In this document: piece by piece, positions 33,348 through 44,730 of the stretch | Numbering within the stretch: position 1 is the first letter of the stretch | Layout: each line of letters opens with the position of its first letter | DNA from: Diatrype stigma | Taxonomy: Eukaryota > Ascomycota > Sordariomycetes > Xylariales > Diatrypaceae | Assembly: GCA_022225965.2 (NCBI GenBank) | Contig: JAKJXP020000002.1 | Location: 1,054,001-1,118,000 of the forward strand | Direction: 5' to 3' | Length of the DNA stretch: 64,000 bases | Position numbers and translations under genes: made by a program | The notes under the pieces: generated by a model | The model's input: the letters and a program-made list of their open reading frames with translations, nothing else | What the model was told of the DNA's origin: nothing | Database searches by the model: none

Positions 33348-34255
33348 GAATTGACATCCAGCCTATCAGTATCATGAACTGGAGCTTTGACATTAGGCAT
33401 GCCACCTGGGTAGGTCGTAGGGGACATGCAAGGTGATGATTAATCATCTGTAGTATCGTGCATATTGGCTCCGGGTATTATATCCCAGTAGAGTAACCTA
33501 CCACGGGCCGCCCCGAAAGAACTTAGCCGGGACACATCATCCCAACACGTCGGGCTAGCTCCGATAACCAACATATAGTGGACCTCGAGTGTGGGTATAT
33601 AAAGCAGTTCGTAGGGTTAAAAGGATCCTGTTCCATAGAACGTGTTCCTACTCACTGGGTTGGGTTACATCCCAAACGGAATAGGGAGGGGTCATTGCCA
33701 AGAATGTTGGTTAGGATCGAATCGTTGTCAAGTAATGGTAGATGCACTCCAGTTGGGATTAACAATTGGATAAGCATGGAGCATATTCGGTCACATCGAA
33801 AAGATAGGAGCTAGTAATGGAAGGGATCTCATTGGGCGACAACAGAGAGGGTTGTGCTAAATACCAGGGCACCGGGCCGTATAGAAGACTGGGCTGTGGA
33901 TTTTATGAGTAAACGACATATAACTAAGTTGCAATTCCTGACAGTATGGTAAGTTCCACTTGCTTATATAGAATCGTAGATCTGATCTCCACATACCTAC
34001 ATATAGGGCTGATAGGGATAATAGTCGCTACTAAGCCTAGACTAGAAGTGAACATTCCCAGGAACGTAGGGGTCTACCGTCTACAAAGTCTCTAGTAAAG
34101 GAAGAATACAGGATTAGTGAAGGGAATTTGACATGTAATCTTGGTGGAGCTTGCTTCGTACGATGTATAAAGCTTCGTTGGCCGTGGCTGATATCAGATA
34201 AGGGGGGGGGGGCTAGGGGCGTCGATATGTGCTTAGATAGGATACATACCTTGGA
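33348..34255. other. Intergenic, no gene recognised
   Basis: Non-repetitive sequence of ordinary composition. A frame at 33578-33814 (78 codons) has no recognisable feature. A G-run occurs at 34203-34211. Confidence 0.4.
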
Positions 34256-34722
34256 CTACACACAGGGAAATATATCAGTGAGAACCAGACTCGCCCATGG
34301 CTCGAGCCATTTGGCTAAGACCAGACACTCCACAGCCGAAAGATAGTGACAGGCGTCTGCTGACTCTTGGCCGCTGCCTTCGTACCTATAGAATGTCGTC
34401 ATGGAAATACTGTCCCAAGACAAAAGCAATTCGATAGCATCGACGATTGGGTAGTAGTTTGCGATATCTAGCGCGGCAATCTCGACAGAGCAGGCGTTAG
34501 GGTCCAATGGCTCGAGATATCCCACGTAGTTGGTTACACCGTGCAGGACTGGTAGTGTGAATGTTGGTTGACCGAATTCGAATGCAACATTCTCCGCATC
34601 TTGATAGATAAGGCGATCTCAAGCCTTTGCCTCGTCGTATTGGACCCATGGTCTTGACAGGTATGCATGGCGTCAGTGTCGATGCAGTGTGTGGGGTGGA
34701 CGGCATCTATAGGTGGTGCCAC
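34256..34722 (-). pseudogene. Possible degenerate gene fragment of unknown family
   Basis: A minus-strand stretch reads ENVAFEFGQPTFTLPVLHGV, then NYVGYLEPLDPNACSVEIAA, LDIANYYPIVDAIELLLSWD and TFYRYEGSGQESADACHYLS. It looks protein-like in composition and periodicity. Upstream the same frame continues as WVQYDEAKA, a TGA stop, then DRLIYQDA, so the reading is broken by one stop. I do not recognise the family. It could be a decayed secreted protein or a real gene with an intron I have misplaced. Confidence 0.3.
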
Positions 34723-34930
34723 GGCGGTAGTATTCAGTCATGTGAACATGGTAGTATAGGTCAACTCTGATCCTATAAACTGGAGGTACCCCGTGGAAAT
34801 CAGCTCTGGCAACCAGTTAGTTCCCCAGTGCAGATATCTTCACTACTGGCTTGACTCTGGGGTATAGGGAAGACTATCCATCGTACATCTACGTCCTCGC
34901 ACATCCTCAGTAGGAGAATCCTCTTATACC

Positions 34931-36606
34931 ATGGAGAACATCCGTACAATTCCTATAAGCTTCGGCGTCTGGCTGGTAGTTCTCTATGTGATTGCGCGTG
35001 TCGTCCATTTCTCTCTTCGCTCACTACCAGCAAAACATTATCCTCCTGGGCCACGCTGCTTTCCATTGATCGGCAATATTCATCACTTGAGCAACAAGCC
35101 CTTCCTCCAGTTCACAGAACTGGGAAAGAAGTACGGAGACATCATCGGATTCAAATCAGGCCCTGGAAACATCGTCGTCTTGAACAGTATAGATCTCGTT
35201 CGCGAATTGCTCGAGAAGCGCGGGAATAAGTACTCCGGACGCCCTTGCGGTTATGTCCCTAGGGAACATATCGTCCATGACTCCAAGCATATCGTGTACC
35301 TGAAGAACGATGGCTATTTGAAACAGTGGCGTGGAGCGGCCCGCTATATCCTTGGTTCCGGCGCGGTAAAGAATGTTCTGCCTGTACAGGAAGCTGCCGC
35401 AGCTGACCTAATGGTCAAGCTGGTAAAGAACTCAGGTGGCTTCTTAGAACAGTTTCGGGTATGGGCGCTTGTGGTGCCATTGCACACGATATGTGGCGAC
35501 CGGACAGCCAGGAATAACCCGGAGCTCCAACAATGGTTCTTCGACTACCAACACACATGGTTAGAACTGTTGACTCCGGGTCTTGCCCCTCCAGTCGACA
35601 TGTTCCCCATCATGAAATACATGCCAGAGTCCATCAGCGGCTGGAAGCAAACCGCCAAGTACCTGCGCAAGAACATGTTTGGCTTTTACTACATGATGCT
35701 CGACAAAGCCAAGAAAGATCTGGCGGAGAAGTCTGCGTTCGATAACGCAACTGCCGAGCGACAAGGCCAGGAACCTTTGATGACAAAGATACTGAGAGAG
35801 CAACGTGACGGCAAGGAAGTGTTTAGCACAGATGAACTTGCGAATCTCGGAGGAGGCTTGCTCGATGCCGCGATCGACACAACGTACTCTACCTCCCTAG
35901 TCTTCGTGATGATACTAGCTGTATACCCAGACGTCTTGAAGCGGGCGCAGGCAGAAGTCGATGGTCTTTGCGGTTCTGACCACCCACCGCGGGGCGAAGA
36001 TATCGGGAAACTTCCCTATCTGAAAGCCTGCCATCTCGAGGTATGAAAAGCTTGTTTCGTGGTTGAATCTGAAGAGACAACTAAATCTGACCCCTGATTC
36101 GACACCAGATCTTACGATGGAGACCCGTAGTCCCAACATCACTCCCCCATCACCTCGATGCCGACGACACCGTGGGAGGGTACTACTTGGAGAAAGGAAC
36201 CATCGTTCTCCAAAACACATGGGCCATCAACCAAAACCCGGAGAACTACGAGAACCCGGAGGTGTTCAACCCCGACCGCTACCTGACGAACCCCTACGGT
36301 ACTAAGATGAGCGCAGAGGAGGCTAGGGCTGCCGGACGGAAGCCGGTCTACATCTTCGGGGTCGGCCGTCGCAGGTGTCCGGGCGATCTGTTCGCGGAGA
36401 ACAGCGTCCTGGTCACCATGGCGAAGCTGGTGTGGGCGTTCAATGTGATCCCCGCCGGGCCGATCGATACCAGCATGGAGACGGGCTTTCACAGCGGCAT
36501 GGTGATGGGGCCGGAAAACTTCAAGGTGGAATTTGCCCCGCGGTCGGAGAAACACCGACAGGCTGTCTTTGATGACTTCCAGAGGTTATCTCATATTCTC
36601 GAGTAG
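34931..36606 (+). CDS. Cytochrome P450 monooxygenase, two exons
   Basis: Exons 34931-36040 and 36109-36606 flank a 68-bp intron (gtatga...ccag) and give 535 aa. An N-terminal membrane anchor (residues about 9-30) is followed by the proline-rich hinge YPPGPRCFPLIGNIHHL. The C helix is QWRGAARY, and the I-helix region is GGLLDAAIDTTYST. The K-helix ExxR falls exactly over the splice (HLE/ILRWRP), PERF-like is FNPDRYL, and the heme signature is FGVGRRRCPGDLFAE with Cys about 460. This is a complete class II (ER, CPR-dependent) P450 resembling the fungal OrdA-type group (O-methylsterigmatocystin oxidoreductase-like). The I-helix Gly usual before the acidic-Thr pair is Ala here. Substrate is unknown and no biosynthetic core enzyme is adjacent. 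Confidence 0.93.
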
Positions 36607-36944
36607 ACGCATGCTGCGGCTATGGAAGCAACCCGAAGGAATTGTATCAAGTCGTATGGAAGCAAAGGTAGTTTATATCCGATTAAAGCCTTATTAATGA
36701 CTTGTATCATGAATTGTCATTTGGCTGTGCCCCTATTGTTACTGCAAGCCAAAGGCTAAGCACTAGCCACCTGCGTACCTAGTAGGTGTATAATCAAGTC
36801 GTAATCATGGCTGTCCATAACTGAAACCCATGGCGTAATTAATCGATATAATCTCATCTCATATATATCGAATAGATCCCCATTAAATGAAATGCTGTGA
36901 TAAAACAAAAGGAAAGTTATACGAAGATACGGAAATACGAAAAT
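36607..36944. other. P450 downstream spacer
   Basis: Single-copy sequence between the P450 stop and the A1 end of the second DIRS-like element. Nothing recognised. Confidence 0.5.
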
Positions 36945-37060
36945 GCGGAAATATAATTAAATTAATCTACGGATCCAAAAAGGTTTTATACCGTAACCTA
37001 TTATTTATAATAATAACAATTAATAATTCGATTAATTTTATAATTGCATCGCCGCTTTTA
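36945..37060 (+). repeat. A1 repeat of the second DIRS-like copy
   Basis: Starts aaattaatctacggatccaa and continues through gttttataccgtaacctatt. It is repeated at 41305-41420 (A2) and, inverted, at 17905-18015 and 13590-13680. Confidence 0.75.
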
Positions 37061-40000
37061 TTTCGAATTTTAATTCGAATTCTTTATAAATATTTCTTAA
37101 GTTCGATTTATTAATTAATTATTATTTATTTATAAATTTCGATATAATAAATTCTAACGATATCTTTATATTTATTCCTGTTACTTAAAACGCGTTTTTA
37201 GAAATCGTCGCCGCGAATACCGAAAAACGCGTAACGCGGTCTTTATTAAAAACGCCGGCGGCCTTTAATATAATATTAAGGACCGATACCGTCGGTTTTT
37301 TACTGCCGGCCGTAAGGCTTATAAAAAAATTACGCGTAAATACGGCTAGCGAATTTTCCGAATCCGTTTTTTCGGCCGAAAAGCTCGATTTTTATAAGCG
37401 CCGGTTTAAAGCATACAAAGTTAAGCTGAAAAAACAAAAGCTATAAAACAGGGTAATCCGTTAGCATTACGAAAAAAAAACCCGAAAACGCGGTCCGGAT
37501 TTAAACGACGAAATTAATAAATATCTTAATATCGTAATAAATACCGCAAATATATTTCCGAATATAAAAATACGTTACGTAATGCAAATATTTAAATTTA
37601 AATTTAAGCCTTTAAACTTAATTAAATTTCGAATTAACGTTTATTCGAAAGCGCAAAACGAAACTTTAAACATTCGTATTATTAATTCCGAATTCCGATT
37701 CGTTTTTAATACCGGGAAAATTTTTTATTACGATTCCGATTTATATTTTTTTTTAATGCTTTGCCCGATATATAAAAATTTACGTCTGCCTTTTTTTAAT
37801 GCATTTAAACGTATAAATAAATATAATACGTTTCGCCGGATATATAACGAAATACGAATAAGCTTATCGGATAAAATATATATTTATATACGTAATGGCT
37901 TATATGGTTTCCGTAATAAATTTCGACTATAACGCGACGAAATAAAAAAACGAAAAACCGGACTGAATTAACGAATTCTTTCCTTTTAGCGCTTTTAAAA
38001 CATATAACGAAAACGTTTCGGCGTTGCTTAAAGTTCGAAAAACCTTTTAAAGAAATACTTACCGCAATTGGAATAAAAGCAAATATATCCGGAAAGCCTT
38101 TAATAATAAATATAAAAGGCCTTATAAATGTTTTAATTATAACGAAAATTATAAAATAACGAAATGCAATAGCAAATCCAAATAAAATTCGAATATTATT
38201 ACGTTTAATTTTAATAATTCGTCCGTAATACCGAAAAATCCGGAAATAATTTAGTTGTTTATTCGGATATATAATTTTCTTCCGGTTAAGCCGGATATTA
38301 ATACATTTCTTTTTTTCGAAACCTTTTTTATAAACGAAGGTTTTTTTCGGGATTTGCCGTTTTTTTTAATCGCCGAAAAATAAAAGGCCGCCTTTAAGCG
38401 TTATTTCGGAAAACTTTTTATTTTAATCGACGGCATATTTATATACGGCGTTTAATTCGGTTATACGTAATAATTCTTACCGGTAATTTTCGGAAATTTC
38501 GCAACAGCTTACGAAAATCCGGCGGTAATTTAATAATAATTAAAAGGCGACTTTATATTTAACCGCATCGCTTTCGTTTCGTTTTTCCTATCGCTCGGCT
38601 TCGTTTTTTTTCCGTTCGGCCTCGTATTAAAACCGAACGGAAAATAACGCAAGATATATTATTTTTTTTACCTTCCGGAAAATTCGGTTAACGATTAAAT
38701 TTCGGAAATAAATGCCATATTTAAATACATTACGATCGAAAACGTTTTCGATTTTATACGCCGCTTCGGCAGGAAATCCCTTTTCGTTAAAAAGAACCTT
38801 AAAAATGCGTTTCGCATAATGCCCGTAACGGTATTACAACGTCGGTTATTCAGTTTCGAATGGCGCAAAAGGTTTTATTACGAAAATTGCCTTTTATTCG
38901 GTTTTCGTACGGCTCCGTATTTATTTAACCTATTTATAAAAGCCCTTTATTAAATATTTTTCGCATTATTTATCGAAATATTAATCGTTTATTATTTCGA
39001 CGATTTTATTTTCGTATTTTTTTTCGAAAAAATCGCGATTTCGTTATATTTTTTTTATAACAAACTAATCGCCGCGTTAGGAATTTTCCTAAATCCCGGA
39101 AAAAACAATTAAGGCATAACCTTCGAAATTCTCGGAATCGAAATCGATATAACGTCAATAAATACCCGTTTATCGGAACGGAAATTTATAAAAGCTAATA
39201 AGTTAATTGCTAATGCTTTTATTATAGGCATTTTTTTCGGCCGTTAAACCAAACGGATCGCCGGTTTCTTAAGTTTTTGCATAACGGTAATGCCTTTAAA
39301 TAAGTTTTTTTTATACGGAATTTGGGATTTTTTCGTTTTTATATATAATTTACGTTTATAACGTCCGTTTAATAATGGCGCCGTAAAGGATTTACGATAA
39401 TAAAGGGATTTCTTTCGGGATTTTAATGGTATTTATTTATTAATAAATTTAAATCGAATGGTTTTTTATTTATTTACGGATTTTTCGAAATTCGCGTTCG
39501 GAAGTTTTTAATACCGTAAAAGCCCGGCCTAAAAAAGCTGGCATACGAATTTGCCCATTTCGGTTATTCAAGCCTTTTATTGCCCATTCGGCGAAAACGA
39601 ATTGCAATTTCCAATTAATACTTTCGAATTAATTGCAATTTAAAAAGCCTTTTTATTATTCGGTTTAACGTAAATATACGATACAATTATCGTATATATT
39701 AATAATATAACGGTTTAATACGGCTTATTTAGCCTTAAAATAAAGGCGATCCTTTCGATAAACGCCTTTTGCAACGTTTTCGTTCGTTTAGTAAAATTCG
39801 ATATTAACCTTATAACGATATACGTATCGTCGGCCGAAAATATATTTGCGGATACGTTTTTTTAACGGAATTAATAGTCGATTATTAATTTATGCTTTAA
39901 TTAATAAACGTTTATAACATTAAGTTTCCGAATAATTTCGTAATACGGATATTGCGAATTTTTTTTAACGAAAATTACGTAAAATTATTTTAAACCGGAT

Positions 40001-41029
40001 TTGTTTCGAATATTTAAAGAATTTATAATATAACGGTATATTTATACGAATTATAATGCCGACGGCACGTATTTATACCGTAACCGGCAATAGCAATTAC
40101 TTTTTCGAAATAAGTATTCGATTAAGCCTTCGGCCGAATATAAAATCGATTTCGGGGCCTTATAATAAAGAAATATTTAATATTTATATATTTAGCATAC
40201 GTCGATATAAATTACGATATAACAATTTTCGAAAACGCATATATAAAACGCTTAATATAAAGGGCGAAATATTTATTTCTATACGAATCGATATAAATCG
40301 AAAAAAAGCCCTTTATTTTTAAAGTTACGTTTTAGCGGTTCGTTAATTTCGAAGCGACGGCGGGCAAGAATTTCGGAAATATATTCGTAATTAATGCCGC
40401 TTTTATAATGGCATGGATAGGTTTTTTTCGCTTAGGCGAAATTATATATACCGAAGCCGATGCCGGCAATTCGGTTCGATATGGGCACGAAAAGTTTTTT
40501 TCATTTTGCGTTATTTTTTCCGAACGAAAGGATTATTTCCGGTTATTTTTTTAATCCAACAAAACGAATCGGAATAAAAACGAAATAATCCTAATAATAA
40601 GGGCTATAAGTAATATTATATGCCTTTATTTTTATATAGCCAAATAATTACGATAGGATTTAAATTCCGAATATAATTTAAGCCGATAATTCTTATTTCG
40701 CTTACGAAACGGCGTTTTTATTTACGAATGCGTTTTCGCCGTATTTCGAATCCGTTTAATGCGAATCGGAATTTCCCTTAATACGTATTCGAGCCATAGC
40801 TTTCGCCGAAAGGCCGCATAATACGCTTTCGATTTCGGCATAAACGAAAAGGATATTAAGTTATTAAATAAATAATTTTTCGATATCGTACGTCGGTATT
40901 ATAAAATATTCTTAATAAGCCTTTTATATTTATAACGTTATTTCGTATACGGATAATCGAAAACGAATTAATAATTTTTTTTTTATATCCGAAAAAAAAA
41001 ATAATAAATAAAATAAATTAAATTATTTT

Positions 41030-41304
41030 AAGCCGGCCGTAAAAATAGCTTTTAATTGTTTTTACGAACGTTATAATATTTTTATGCAAAAGATTCGCAT
41101 AAGCCGTTATAAGCCGTTTTTATAATATTCTTATTTAAAAGTACCGCTTAAACAGTTAAAAACGGCCTTTATAAACGTAATAATAGCTTTACGAAACGTT
41201 ATATAATAACGCTTTTCGAACGTTATAACGGCCGGCTTTTAAAAAGGCTTATATTATTAATATATTATTTTAATATCCTTTAATCGAATTCTTAAAGTAA
41301 TTTA
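41030..41304 (+). repeat. B1 repeat of the second DIRS-like copy
   Basis: Starts ttaagccggccgtaaaaata and ends ctttaatcgaattcttaaag plus ~25 bp. Matched by B2 (41530-41811), where G/C is better preserved. Confidence 0.78.
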
Positions 41305-41420
41305 TAAATAAATTAATTTATAAATCCAAAAAGGTTTTATATCGTAATTTGTTATTTATAATAATAATAATTAATAATTTAATTAACTTTATAACCGTAT
41401 TGCCGTTTTTTCGTTTATTG
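41305..41420 (+). repeat. A2 repeat of the second DIRS-like copy
   Basis: Contains aaatccaaaaaggttttata and ttataaccgtattgccg, a direct copy of A1 located between the two B repeats. It is uninterrupted here, whereas in the left copy the corresponding repeat carries the nested LINE. Confidence 0.78.
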
Positions 41421-41811
41421 TTTTTATTAATGCTTGCGATTATAACGAATTAAAAAAAAGGATTTTAATAAAAAGGATATTAATAAGGGGGTTATTTATA
41501 GGTTTTAATTTATTTATACGTATAAGGCTGCTTTAAGCCGGTCGCGAAAATAGCTTTCGGTTGTTTTTATAAACGTTATAATATTTTTATATAAAGGGTC
41601 CGTATAAGCCGTTATAAGCCGTTTTTATAATACTTTTATTCGAAAGTATCGTTTAAATAATTAAAAGCGGCCTTTACGAGCATAACAATAGCTTTACGAA
41701 GCGTTACGTAGCAGCGTTTTTCGAGCGTTATAACGGCCGGCCCTTAAGGGGGCTTATATTATTAATACATTATTTTAATACCTTTTAATCGAATTCCTAA
41801 AATAATTTGTA
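41421..41811 (+). repeat. B2 repeat of the second DIRS-like copy (outer end)
   Basis: Includes ggccggcccttaagggggct and ends cctaaaataatttgta, the inverse of the outer end at 6283. About 90-100 bp upstream of the B1-like part is unique to B2, as in the left copy. Confidence 0.72.
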
Positions 41812-42214
41812 AATGTGATGTTTAAGTATGGTATATAATTACTAGGTAGCATGCAGTACCTGAAGCATATTCACTTGTTACAAGCTGCTTCTTAGTAGCA
41901 TATTATATGGGTCCATCATTTCCGACTTATGTTATAGGTTAAAACTATAAGGCGTTTTGCTTGCCAAGCCACGAATAGTTCCAGCTTCGACCAATCCAAC
42001 AACATTCTTTTGACGTTCTTTCACACAACCGGGCGATGTCTTACTTATACTTATTCTTATAGTTGTGGTTGTGCTTGTGAATAATTCATAACACATCGTT
42101 CCTGCAAAGTCACGCGTTTACTTTGAAGTCCATCTTTGCTACTCGTTATTTGGGATTTCGGAGTTAATAACCCGAACTTGATTGATAAGTGGAGACGCGT
42201 CGCGAACCGCCGTC
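41812..42214. other. Spacer and probable promoter of the AT-hook gene
   Basis: Single-copy, moderately AT-rich DNA between the transposon edge and the start at 42215. No open frame of note. Confidence 0.5.
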
Positions 42215-43972
42215 ATGGAAGTCATGGACGAACAGTCTCAGGACAACGTGCCTCAGGACAGCATGCCCCAGGACAACTTCTGGGACGAAACGAATAACCT
42301 GGGCCTTGAAGAGGAACATAACGAAGAGGAAAGTGATGATTCTGTTTCTATCAAGACCGATTCAGGCTCCAGCTTGTTTGGACAGTCTCCCAGTCAAGCC
42401 ACACAAGACATAGCCCAGCAAGCGTGGCATTCCCAAGAGGAATCCAGGCTCAATGGCCACCAACACCCTCCCATTGTTGATCTTGCAGAAGAGACGTGGT
42501 TGACACCAAGCACAAACGAACCAGAGGGTCCTGATAATGATTACATGCGGGAAGAGTCGCCAATCCTCCAGGTAGAATCTGATTTGCCCCAGAGTAATGT
42601 CCAGGAGAGCTTCAATGTGCCTATGTCACAGAGAAATCCCACCGGAAGACCTCCGGGGGTACGCGGTAGAAAGCCGAAGGGGAGGGGGAAGATGTTGCTC
42701 TCAACAGATAAATATACGGCGAGTAAGAAGAAGGGGTTGGGTGGGCGAACGCTCGCAACGAGTGTCGGCCCTTCCGACGAGGACGTTCGTGGACAGCCGG
42801 ACGTCCGATACTTGGACGAATCGCTAGTCATGGTTCTAGATGGGCCGTTAGTACGTCGGATCATGCACAGAATCGAGGCTGATCAGAACATGTGCTTCAA
42901 AATGCGCTGGTATGTAGCGAGGCACGTCCGAAAAAGCTTCAAGAAGAGCCTGTCGCCGAGTATGCAGGATTACTGTACTTATATACGCAACAAGGCCGCC
43001 CAGTTGAAACGATACCGACTTTTGGCCGCCCATTCCATGAGCCAACATGAGACGCTGCCACCACTGGGGGGCAGACCCATCAACAGGCTCGATTTCGAGG
43101 CAACCAGAGCGACAGTTGGTATGGAAAAGCAACAAATAGGGTGGGCCGAGTCCGATTTCACCCGCGTCCTACAGACGGCCTACGAGAGGGAAGGATGGAG
43201 CCCATTCGTGACAGAAGCCGATGTCGATGACGTTCTCCGGCAGGCGGGCGCAGACCTCGATGCGTTTACCAATGCGCCCATGATCGCGGACCGGTCTCCT
43301 ACGCCGCCACAGGTGTCTTTAGATAATGCCCGCATGGAGGCGAATCTCGCCCAGTTGGGAAAGGGTGCTTCGGCGGCCCGAAAGGCAGTGGCGGCCCGCA
43401 AGCCAGTGGCTTCTAAAGCGGTTCCTAAGAAGGCTAGCCAGTTCCAAGACTTTAATCCAGGCGAGAAGAGAAAGAGAGGACGACCTACCAAAGCTGACGT
43501 TGCTGCTCGTGCTGCTGCTTTCGCCGCCGCCGATCCCGCCGCCGCTGCTGCTGCTGCTGCTGCTGCTGCTGCCGCCGCTGCCGCCGACGCTGCCGCCGCC
43601 GCCGATGCCAAGGCAGCCGCCGATGCCAAAGCAGCCACCGATGCGGCCGCTGCACCCAGGAGATCATTGCGGAATATCGATGCGGAGATGCAAGCTCTCC
43701 GCGACGAAATAGCTACCCTGAAGCAGACTGTGAGCCAGGAAAGGCGATCCAGGGAATTCATGGAGGCAGAGATAGAAAGGATCCGCCAATCCTTCCACAA
43801 CGAATTGCGGGAGGAAAAGGATTCGTTCATGAGGCAGATCGCCGATTTCCGAGTCAACGCGCTAGCCGAGATGCTCGAGGAGCAGAACTCATTCCACGCG
43901 GCCCTGGCTGCTGATCACGAGTTGTTCCAGAAAGAAACGCGTGCTGAGATGCGCAAGCTGCGCGAAACGTGA
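42215..43972 (+). CDS. Nuclear-type protein with AT-hook-like motifs, poly-Ala tract and C-terminal coiled coil
   Basis: 585 aa from the first ATG (42215; the frame is open slightly further upstream only from a TTG). The N-terminal ~140 residues are acidic and Gln/Asp-rich. A basic GRPPGVRGRKPKGRGK stretch (about 142-158) and KRGRPTK (about 418-424) look like AT-hooks. Residues about 200-330 form a helical, unrecognised globular region (RYLDESLVMVLDGPLVRRIM, then ESDFTRVLQTAYEREGW). A GCN repeat at about 43500-43640 encodes runs of Ala broken by Asp and Lys. The last ~100 residues (AEMQALRDEIATLKQTVSQE...) have strong heptad character. DNA or chromatin binding is inferred only from the AT-hooks. 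I do not recognise a family. Confidence 0.7.
   Translation: MEVMDEQSQDNVPQDSMPQDNFWDETNNLGLEEEHNEEESDDSVSIKTDSGSSLFGQSPSQATQDIAQQAWHSQEESRLNGHQHPPIVDLAEETWLTPSTNEPEGPDNDYMREESPILQVESDLPQSNVQESFNVPMSQRNPTGRPPGVRGRKPKGRGKMLLSTDKYTASKKKGLGGRTLATSVGPSDEDVRGQPDVRYLDESLVMVLDGPLVRRIMHRIEADQNMCFKMRWYVARHVRKSFKKSLSPSMQDYCTYIRNKAAQLKRYRLLAAHSMSQHETLPPLGGRPINRLDFEATRATVGMEKQQIGWAESDFTRVLQTAYEREGWSPFVTEADVDDVLRQAGADLDAFTNAPMIADRSPTPPQVSLDNARMEANLAQLGKGASAARKAVAARKPVASKAVPKKASQFQDFNPGEKRKRGRPTKADVAARAAAFAAADPAAAAAAAAAAAAAAAADAAAAADAKAAADAKAATDAAAAPRRSLRNIDAEMQALRDEIATLKQTVSQERRSREFMEAEIERIRQSFHNELREEKDSFMRQIADFRVNALAEMLEEQNSFHAALAADHELFQKETRAEMRKLRET
43500..43645 (+). repeat. GCN trinucleotide repeat encoding poly-Ala
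   Basis: Uninterrupted gct/gcc codons (for example gctgctgctgctgctgctgc at about 43544-43570), with scattered gat and aag. Length is likely polymorphic between isolates. Confidence 0.8.
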
Positions 43973-44730
43973 CGTCCCATTCACAGTCTAGCCTTGAGCA
44001 TAGGAACCACCTGTGCTGACTTGCACTTGCCGGGAATCATACCATACTAATTGATGATGAGTGACTCATTGGCAGTACCATCATCTTCTGCGGTTTAGTG
44101 ATTGAGAGTACACGGCCATTCCAGCGACCCTAGAGCGATTCGGTGGAACGTGATTCATCGGCTAGGAGGATTCCCGGACACCCAACTACTCACTGCTCTT
44201 CTGCACCCCCTTTCGAGGTTTTTATAAATACCCCTGCATATTCCCAGATGTCCAACAAGTTTGATAGATGGGCACCAATCACACTTCAAGGCAATCCCAA
44301 GGCTAGATCTGCAGGCCACAAATTGTTCAAAACCCATAACTACATTCTAGTCTTCGAACTTCACCAAGCACCTGTCAACAGTAGCCACCAACTTCGGCTT
44401 TAACCGCAGACCTTCCCGGCTTACTCTCGTCCTGCTTGTTCATGATCTCGACATTTCCTCGGATTCAAGCAAGACGCGGCGTGCTACCTAGCAGCAGGAG
44501 CCACTATCGAAGCTTCATCAAACAGTCGCAATCCAGAGTCTGATCCAAGGTCTCTTTGCTCAACCCAATCGCCTGTTACTTCCCAGTCATTCAGCTTCCG
44601 GTAAAGCTCGCTGCACCGACAACCATCGTCAACCCATCCACCCACCGCTTTGTTTGCCCCACGTTTGGTTCGGCGTCAGCTTCAGTTTAGCTACGCAATC
44701 GCAGCTTCAACATTAGCAGCAATAAACACG
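43973..44730. other. Intergenic, no gene recognised
   Basis: A frame at 44143-44403 (86 codons) has no domain signature. The sequence is pyrimidine-rich toward 44400-44700, as fungal promoters often are. Confidence 0.4.

Larger units (their letters stand above)
36945..41811 (+). mobile_element. DIRS/Ngaro-like tyrosine-recombinase retrotransposon, second copy, RIP-degraded
   Basis: About 4.87 kb with split direct repeats in the order A1 (36945-37060), coding part, B1 (41030-41304), A2 (41305-41420), B2 (41421-41811), as in Ngaro/PAT-type elements. Plus-strand remnants in order: a gag-like region at 37200-38200 with a degenerate CCHC piece (YKCFNYNENYKITKC); RT at about 38700-39250 (YYFDDFIFVF, then FEILGIEIDI and RLSERKF); RNase H-like sequence at about 39560-39850 (ELQFPINTFELIAI...SSAENIFADTF); and a recombinase-like region at about 40020-40760 (FRLGEIIYTEAD). 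The YFDD and LGIEIDT-type motifs are typical of DIRS-order RTs. Multiple stops and frameshifts make it inactive. Confidence 0.78.
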
